DNA of 64,000 nucleotides from Cellulosimicrobium sp. CUA-896 (GTDB lineage: Bacteria > Actinomycetota > Actinomycetes > Actinomycetales > Cellulomonadaceae), in NCBI RefSeq assembly GCF_001942335.1, contig NZ_MKKH01000066.1, positions 1-64,000 on the forward strand. The letters run 5' to 3'. Numbering within the stretch: the stretch's first letter is position 1; every line of letters begins with the position of its first letter. Of this stretch, positions 58,701-64,000 are shown in pieces. Both the position numbers and the translations under genes were made by a program. The notes under the pieces are model-generated. The model was not told where the DNA came from. It searched no databases and saw only the letters and a list, made by a program, of their open reading frames with translations.

Positions 58701-60894
58701 GCTCATGCGCGACCTCGAGCACGGGCGCGTCCGCCTCGTCGAGGTGACGACGCCCACGCCGTCGCCGTTCGCGCAGTCCCTGCTGTTCGGGTACACCGCG
58801 CAGTTCCTGTACGACGGCGACGCCCCGCTGGCCGAGCGCCGCGCGGCGGCGCTCTCCCTCGACCCCACGCTGCTCGCCGAGCTGCTCGGTGGTGACGGGG
58901 TGACCGCACAGCTCGCCGACCTGCTCGACCCGGCCGCGATCGAGCGCACGGAGGCCGAGCTCGGGGCGCTCGTCACGGAGCGTCAGGCCCGGCACGCGGA
59001 GGACCTGTGGGACGTCCTGCGCCGGCTCGGCCCGCTCACCGAGGACGAGCTCGCGGCCCGCACCCGCACCGACGTGCGCCCGGCGGTCGGCGAGTGGCTG
59101 CGCGAGCTCGAGGCCGCGCGCCGCGTGATCGCCGTGCGTCTGGCCGGCGTGCCCGACGAGCGCGCACGGCAGTGGGCGGTCGTCGAGGACGCGGGCCGGC
59201 TGCGCGACGCGCTCGGCGTCGCCCTGCCCGTCGGCATCCCCGAGGTGTTCACCGAGCCCGTGCCCGACCCGCTCGGCGACCTGGTGCGCCGGCACGCCCG
59301 CACCCGCGGCCCGTTCACCGCACCCGACCTCGCGGCGCGCCTCGGGCTCGGCGTCGCGGTGGTCGTGCACGCGCTCGAGCGTCTCGAGGCCGCGCGCCTC
59401 GTGGTGCGCGGCCGGCTGCGCCCCGAGGCGATCGGCGGGACGGGCGACGACTGGTGCGACGCGAGGTGCTGCGCGTGCTCCGGCGCCGGTCGCTCGCGGC
59501 GCTGCGCGCCGAGGTCGAACCGGTGCGTCGGAGACGCTCGGCGTGTTCCTGCCGCGGTGGCAGCGCTGGGCGGGCTGCGCGGCACGGACGGTGTGCTGCG
59601 CGTCGTCGAGCAGCTCTCCGGTGCAGCCGTGCCCGCGTCAGCCCTCGAGACGCTGGTGCTCCCGGCCCGCGTCACCGACTACACGCCGACGATGCTCGAC
59701 GAGCTGACCACGGCGGGCGAGGTCGTGTGGTGCGGGCACTCCGCGCTCCCCGGTTCGGGCGGTGGCGACGGGCTCGTCAGCCTCCACCTGGCCGAGTGGG
59801 CACCGCTGACGCTGCCCGACGAGGCGCCGGCGCCCGAGGAGGAGCTGCCGCTGGCCCTCCTCGACCTCCTGCGCGGCTCCGGCGGCTACTTCCTGTCGGC
59901 GCTGGCCGAGCGCGCCGGCGCGGAGATCGGGCCGACGCTCGACGCCCTGTGGGAGCTCGTGTGGTCGGGCCACGTCACGAACGACGGCCTCGGCGCGCTG
60001 CGGTCCCGTCTCGGCGCCGCGGGCGGCGCGCACCGCGCCCCGCGCTCCCCCGCGCGGGCGCGACCGATGGCGCGCTCGCGCTTCGCCGGCCTGCGCCCCC
60101 CGGCCACCGCGGACACGACGCTGCGCGGGGGCGGCGGGCGGTGGTCGGCGCTGCCCGCGCGCGAGCCCGACCCGACGCGCCGCGCCCACGCCCTCGCGCG
60201 CGTGCTGCTGGACCGGCACGGCGTGCTCACGCGCGCCGTCGCCCCGGCGGAGGGCGTCGCGGGCTCCTTCCGCAACGTGTACCGCGTGCTCACGGAGCTC
60301 GAGGCGACGGGCGCCGCGCGCCGCGGGTACTTCGTCGAGCACCTCGGCGGGTCGCAGTTCGCGCTGCCCGGTGCCGTCGACCAGCTCCGCACGGACGGGC
60401 AGGACCGCGAGCGCGCGCTCGACGCCGGACCCGGCGCCACCGCGCGCACCGGGACCCGCCCGGGCACGCTCGTGCTCGCCGCGACCGACCCCGCGAACCC
60501 CTACGGCGCCGCGCTCGCCTGGCCCGCCCGGACCGCCGGGGGGACGACGACGGGCGCGGCGCCCGCGACCGGCGAGGAGGGCACGCGCGGACACCGGCCG
60601 GGACGCAAGGCCGGTGCGGTCGTCGTGCTCAGCGAGGGAGACCTCGCGCTGTACGTCGAGCGCGGCGGCCGCTCCGTGCTGTCCTTCGTCGACGGTCCAC
60701 GGCTCGTCGAGGCGTGCGCCGCGCTCGCCGACGCGGTCCGTGCCGGGCGGCTGGGCAAGGTCGTCGTCCAGCGCATCGACGGCGTCGACGCGCTCGCCGG
60801 GGCGGGCACCGCCAGCACCCCGGCGGACGAGACGGCGCGCGCCCTGCTCGACGCGGGCTTCCGCGCGACGCCGCGCGGGCTGCGCGCCGCATGA
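55785..60894 (+). CDS. lhr: Large ATP-dependent helicase Lhr (about five frameshifts)
   Basis: DNA-repair superfamily 2 helicase of about 1704 aa corrected, the long form. Walker A VVAPTGSGKTLAAFLWSLDR, DEIH box VVVDEIHAVAGTKRG, motif III VGLSATVRPVEAV, then SLELGIDMGAVDLVVQVG and IGRAGHQVGAVSRG, followed by the winged-helix and Lhr-core beta-barrel regions. Lost bases lie near 56560, 57040, 59460, 59525 and 59567; the last three cancel, so the frame is restored while about 35 residues are scrambled. A Thr-Gly-Glu-Ala repeat lies at 56672-56713. GTG 55785. Confidence 0.92.
56672..56713 (+). repeat. 12-bp tandem repeat inside lhr
   Basis: ACCGGCGAGGCA repeated three times (56672, 56684, 56696) plus half a unit. 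In frame it encodes repeated Thr-Gly-Glu-Ala in a low-complexity linker between the two helicase lobes. Confidence 0.9.
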
Positions 60895-60959
60895 GGACGA
60901 CCCACCCCGGACGTGCCCGGACGTGCCCCACGTGCCCGCACGAGCGAGGGCGGTGAGCC

Positions 60960-61793
60960 GTGCCCGAGGGTGACGTGGTCCGGCTGACGGCGGCCCGGCT
61001 GGACGAGGCGCTGGCCGGGCGCGAGCTCGTGCGCTCCGAGCTGCGATGGCCCTCCGCGGCCGAGACGGACCTCGTGGGGCGGACGGTGCTCGCGAACGTG
61101 CCCTACGGCAAGCACCTGTTCACGCGGCTGGACGACGGCTGGTCCCTGCACACGCACCTGCGCATGGAGGGCGAGTGGCACGTCGCCCGCACCGGCACGG
61201 CCTCCGCCCGGGGCGCCGGCCCGACGGTGCGGGTCGTGCTGGCGAACGCCTGGTGGACGGCGGTCGGCGTGCGCATCGGCATGCTGCACGTCCTGCGCAC
61301 GGTCGACGAGCACCGCCTCGTCGGTCACCTCGGTCCCGACGTCCTCGGCGACGCCTTCCTCGAGACGGGCCTGACCGACGCCGTCGAGCGGCTGCGCGCG
61401 GACGACGCCGCGGGCGGCCTCGGGCCGCGGCACAAGCCCGAGCGCGTCGCGACGGGCGTGCCCGTCGCCGAGGCCCTGCTCGACCAGCGCACCGTCGCGG
61501 GGCTGGGCACGATCTGGACGGCGGAGTCCCTGCACGCCCGCGGCGTGTGGCCCTGGACCCCGGTGCGCGACGTCCCGGACCTCCCCGGCATCCTCGTCGC
61601 CGCCCGCGAGCTCATGGCCCGCACCGTGCGCCACGGCTTCGACCCGCGGGCCGGCTACGAACGGCGCGTCCACGGACGCGCAGGACGGGCGTGCCGCACG
61701 TGCAGCACGCCCGTCGAGGTCGGTTCGGCGAACGACCCGCCGTACGACCGTCCGATCTTCTGGTGCCCCGGGTGCCAGCGGCCGCCCGGGTGA
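60960..61793 (+). CDS. Fpg/Nei-family DNA glycosylase (endonuclease VIII type)
   Basis: Base-excision repair glycosylase with AP-lyase activity, 277 aa. N-terminus (M)PEGDVVRLTAARLDEAL: the Pro after the initiator and the Glu are catalytic. TLGVRIGMLHV-type core, helix-two-turn-helix region VAGLGTIWTAESLHARGVWP and a C-terminal zinc finger CRTCSTPVEVGS...FWCPGCQRPPG. Closest to Nei2-type proteins. GTG 60960 lies 65 bp after lhr on the same strand, so both repair genes may form an operon. Confidence 0.93.
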   Translation: MPEGDVVRLTAARLDEALAGRELVRSELRWPSAAETDLVGRTVLANVPYGKHLFTRLDDGWSLHTHLRMEGEWHVARTGTASARGAGPTVRVVLANAWWTAVGVRIGMLHVLRTVDEHRLVGHLGPDVLGDAFLETGLTDAVERLRADDAAGGLGPRHKPERVATGVPVAEALLDQRTVAGLGTIWTAESLHARGVWPWTPVRDVPDLPGILVAARELMARTVRHGFDPRAGYERRVHGRAGRACRTCSTPVEVGSANDPPYDRPIFWCPGCQRPPG

Positions 61794-61799
61794 GGACCG

Positions 61800-62141
61800 T
61801 CAGCCGACCGGCTGCAGGTCCTCGCGGCGCGTCGTCCCCTCGGGGTTCTGGCGCCCGAGCACGGCCGTCGCGAAGTCCGCGGGGATCGTGTCCGGGATGA
61901 GCAGGCCCTCGGCGACGGCGACGCGGTCGCTGACCTCGCGCAGGACGAGCGACAGCGGGATGTCGAGCGCCTCGCAGATGGACCCGAGGAGCTCGGACGA
62001 CGCTTCCTTCTGGCCACGCTCGACCTCGCTCAGGTACCCGAGCGAGACCCGCGCGGCGGAGGACACCTCTCGCAGGGTGCGCCCCTGACGCTGACGAGCG
62101 TCTCGCAGCACGTCCCCGATCTCACGTCGAAGAACAATCAT
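61800..62141 (-). CDS. clgR: XRE-type regulator ClgR
   Basis: 113 aa. Helix-turn-helix [20 protein letters not shown] with [20 protein letters not shown] is characteristic of ClgR, the actinobacterial activator of clp protease genes and stress functions. ATG 62141 follows GGAAGGGGG. Position after ftsK-pgsA-cinA matches other actinobacteria. The family is often controlled by Clp proteolysis of its C-terminus; here the tail ends EDLQPVG. The upstream gap to 62505 holds TTCGAACTCTTCG-type repeats near 62209-62226 and hairpins. Confidence 0.94.
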   Translation of the reverse strand: MIVLRREIGDVLRDARQRQGRTLREVSSAARVSLGYLSEVERGQKEASSELLGSICEALDIPLSLVLREVSDRVAVAEGLLIPDTIPADFATAVLGRQNPEGTTRREDLQPVG

Positions 62142-62241
62142 CTGGCGACCCCCTTCCGTGTCCTGTGCGCTGGCGGGAGCCTGCCGGGCTACCACCGGGG
62201 TGCGCAAACTCTTCGAACTCTTCGTGCTGGTACTGCTCCGT

Positions 62242-62313
62242 CCCCCGACGGCGGGGGTCGTCCTACCGTACCCCGCCGCCGGCCCGCTCGGGTCCCCGGG
62301 GCGGCGCCCGGGG
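62242..62313 (-). terminator. Two hairpins after the cinA gene
   Basis: CCCCCG-ACGG-CGGGGG at 62242-62257 and CCCCGGG-GCGGCG-CCCGGGG at 62294-62313, both downstream of the cinA stop on the minus strand and upstream of clgR. The 364-bp gap 62142-62505 contains no gene. Confidence 0.5.
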
Positions 62314-62505
62314 CGTGCCTGCGGAGCGACGTCGAGGCGGCCGGCCGGCCGTGCGGCGGTCCTGTTGGCGATCACGTGCTGTCCAACGCGCCGTCGGAGG
62401 GCGTTGTTCCCGCGTCGGACGCCCGCGCGCCACGCGCCCGACATCCATCGGGCCTCCACGGTACGGACGCGCCGGCGTCACGCACGGCCTGCGCGAGGCC
62501 GTGGC

Positions 62506-63018
62506 TCAGCCGCTCGGCGCCGCACGCGGGAGCACGTCGGCGCCCTCGTCGTCGTCCTCCACGAGCCGCAGGGCGAGCACCAGCGCGGCGTGCGCGCTCG
62601 CGCGGCGCACGGCGTCCCGCCCGCCGTCCAGGTGCAGCGTCCGACCCGCCGTGCCCTCGGGCGTGCGGACCGCGACGTGCACGAGCCCGGGCGGGTGCCC
62701 GTCCTGGGGGTCCGGGCCCGCGACGCCCGTCGTCGCGACGCCGACGTCGGCCCGCAGCGCGCGCACGACGCCCGCGGCCATCTGCGCCGCGACGTCCGGG
62801 TCCACCGCGCCGCGCTGCACGAGCAGACCGGGGTCGACACCGAGCACGGACGCCTTCACGTCCGACGCGTACGCGACCACTCCCCCGCGCAGGACGCGCG
62901 AGGCGCCGGGGACGTCGACGAGCGCCGCCGCGACGAGCCCGCCCGTCAGCGACTCGGCCACCCCCACCGTCCACCCGCGACGCACCAGTGCGTCGACGAG
63001 GCGCGCGGCCGTGGTCAC
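62506..63018 (-). CDS. CinA C-terminal-domain protein, nicotinamide-nucleotide amidohydrolase
   Basis: 170 aa, equal to the C-terminal (PncC) half of CinA. VGVAESLTGGLVAAALVDVP, the Ser/Tyr region GGVVAYASDVKASVLGVD, VATTGVAGPDPQDGHPPGLV. Family members turn NMN into nicotinate mononucleotide in pyridine-nucleotide salvage. GTG 63018 overlaps the pgsA stop (GTGA). The N-terminal molybdopterin-binding half is absent, as is usual for this short form. Confidence 0.93.
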   Translation of the reverse strand: MTTAARLVDALVRRGWTVGVAESLTGGLVAAALVDVPGASRVLRGGVVAYASDVKASVLGVDPGLLVQRGAVDPDVAAQMAAGVVRALRADVGVATTGVAGPDPQDGHPPGLVHVAVRTPEGTAGRTLHLDGGRDAVRRASAHAALVLALRLVEDDDEGADVLPRAAPSG

Positions 63019-63629
63019 GGCGCGTGCGACTCGCCCGCGGTGACCCGCTCGGCCCGCAGTGCGCGCTGGCGCAGCCGCCAGCCCTGGTACGCGTACTCCA
63101 GCCCCGTGACCACCGTGACGACGACCGCCGCCGCGAGCACGACCCAGGCGACGACGCCGAGCCAGTCGGGCAGCTCCGACAGCGGCAGCAGGAAGAGCGT
63201 GATCGCGACCGACTGGAGCACCGTCTTCAGCTTGCCCCCGCGCGAGGCGGGCATCACCGCGTACTTGAGCACCGCGAGACGCATGAGGGTGATGCCGAGC
63301 TCGCGCGCGAGGATGACGACCGGGACCCACCACGGCAGCTCGCCGAGCGGCCACGCGAGGAGCACGAGCGCGGTGCCGACGAGCAGCTTGTCGGCGATCG
63401 GGTCGAGCAGCTTGCCCAGGTCGGTGACGAGGTCGTAGCGCCGTGCCAGGTAGCCGTCGAGCCGGTCCGACATCGCGGCGACCGCGAACAGTCCCGTCGC
63501 GACGAGACGCCACGTGACCGACTCCCCGCCGTCGACGAGGAGCGCCCACGCGAAGAACGGGACGAGGAGGATCCGCACCATGGTGACGACGTTCGCGGAG
63601 TTCCACGGGGAGGGGACGGCGGTGACCAC
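63015..63629 (-). CDS. pgsA: CDP-diacylglycerol--glycerol-3-phosphate 3-phosphatidyltransferase
   Basis: 204-aa membrane enzyme of phosphatidylglycerol synthesis. The CDP-alcohol phosphotransferase motif is complete: SDRLDGYLARRYDLVTDLG continuing KLLDPIADK (D-x2-DG-x2-AR-x8-G-x3-D-x3-D). Four to five membrane segments. GTG 63629 follows CTGGAGAC. Coupled to cinA by overlap and 81 bp from the ftsK stop. Confidence 0.93.
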   Translation of the reverse strand: MVTAVPSPWNSANVVTMVRILLVPFFAWALLVDGGESVTWRLVATGLFAVAAMSDRLDGYLARRYDLVTDLGKLLDPIADKLLVGTALVLLAWPLGELPWWVPVVILARELGITLMRLAVLKYAVMPASRGGKLKTVLQSVAITLFLLPLSELPDWLGVVAWVVLAAAVVVTVVTGLEYAYQGWRLRQRALRAERVTAGESHAP

Positions 63630-63710
63630 GTCTCCAGCCTAGAGGGTGACCCGGCGTGCGCCCGTCGTCGCGCGCCGCGTCATCCTGCCCGGAGTGCGTC
63701 CGGTCCGCCG

Positions 63711-64000
63711 TCAGCGCCAGCCGGACTCGACGTCCGCGCCGTCGTGGTACTCCTGCGCGACCGGGGGCATGTGCCCGTCCGTGCCCTCGCCGTAGTCGTG
63801 ACCACCGCCCGCCGGCGGGGTGCTCGCCGACGACTGCTCCGCCTGCCCGTCGAAGACCTCCTGGGCGGGCTCCCCGCGGATGAGCGCGAGCGCGGCCGGC
63901 AGCTCCTCGGGCGTCACGAGCACCTCGCGCGCCTTGGAACCCTCGGACGGTCCGACGATCTCGCGCGACTCCAGCAGGTCCATGAGTCGGCCGCCTTGGC
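63711..64000 (-). CDS. ftsK: DNA translocase FtsK, C-terminal end (partial)
   Basis: Only the last 90 or so residues are in the window. [20 protein letters not shown] and REVLV form the end of the FtsK gamma winged-helix domain that reads chromosome polarity sequences. An acidic, Gly/Ser-rich tail follows. At 63990-64000 the upstream reading (FAKAGRLM expected) seems to need one added base. Position before pgsA is the usual actinobacterial arrangement. Confidence 0.85.
   Translation of the reverse strand, partial: QGGRLMDLLESREIVGPSEGSKAREVLVTPEELPAALALIRGEPAQEVFDGQAEQSSASTPPAGGGHDYGEGTDGHMPPVAQEYHDGADVESGWR

Noticed and set aside
56308-59370. A 1020-codon minus-strand open frame opposite lhr
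   Set aside because: Composition is that of a high-GC antisense shadow with no recognisable motif; the plus strand carries clear helicase motifs.

Overview
The window looks like chromosome from a very high-GC actinobacterium. Gene content and order point to Micrococcales, probably near Promicromonosporaceae/Cellulomonadaceae (a Cellulosimicrobium-like organism). The reasons are very high GC throughout, many GTG starts with 4-nt ATGA/GTGA overlaps, a classical dcw cluster, the conserved block recA-recX / gluABCD / miaB / miaA-dapF-hflX / lexA-nrdR, ftsK-pgsA-cinA-clgR, and actinobacterial LexA boxes (TCGAAC-N4-GTTCGA). It is ordinary housekeeping chromosome. I see no prophage, insertion sequence, CRISPR array, rRNA or tRNA.

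Layout. 1-14134 (minus strand): division/cell-wall cluster mraZ-rsmH-ftsL-ftsI-murE-murF-mraY-murD-ftsW-murG-murC, cut off by the window start. 14135-14456: divergent promoter region with three clusters of GTGGAG repeats at 10-bp spacing, which look like MraZ boxes facing both ways. 14457-19098 (plus): moxR, DUF58 and transglutaminase operon. 19046-21248 (minus): DUF3040 protein, DinB and a HEPN-type protein behind a perfect LexA box. 21330-23938: methyltransferase-like gene, cold-shock protein and PAC2 protein. 24071-27499 (minus): receiver-PP2C phosphatase, CHASE3 histidine kinase and CheY-like regulator in overlapping frames. 27657-32614: HelD-type helicase, SerA, a DUF5302 protein and an aldo/keto reductase. 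32717-36336: nrdR, LysM protein, lexA and lactate dehydrogenase. 36363-46612: DinG-type helicase, hflX, RsmC-like methyltransferase, dapF, miaA, dioxygenase-like protein, two YbjN genes and miaB. 46715-50179: glutamate-type ABC transporter. 50208-51926: recX and recA. 52226-60894: metallo-beta-lactamase protein, membrane phosphodiesterase, DUF3046 protein and a giant Lhr helicase. 60960-64000: Nei-type glycosylase, clgR, cinA domain, pgsA and the 3' end of ftsK.

How the parts work together. The dcw genes make lipid II and the septal synthesis machinery. LexA, RecA, RecX, DinB and the LysM protein form a visible SOS module linked by LexA boxes. MiaA and MiaB modify the same tRNA adenosine. DapF feeds lysine synthesis, while the MurE motif suggests the peptide stem does not carry meso-diaminopimelate.

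Important caveat. About 29 places in otherwise intact, mostly essential genes need exactly one added base to restore the reading frame, usually GG read as G or CC as C. This looks like systematic single-base deletion in the sequence data rather than gene decay, so interrupted genes are annotated as whole genes spanning the break.
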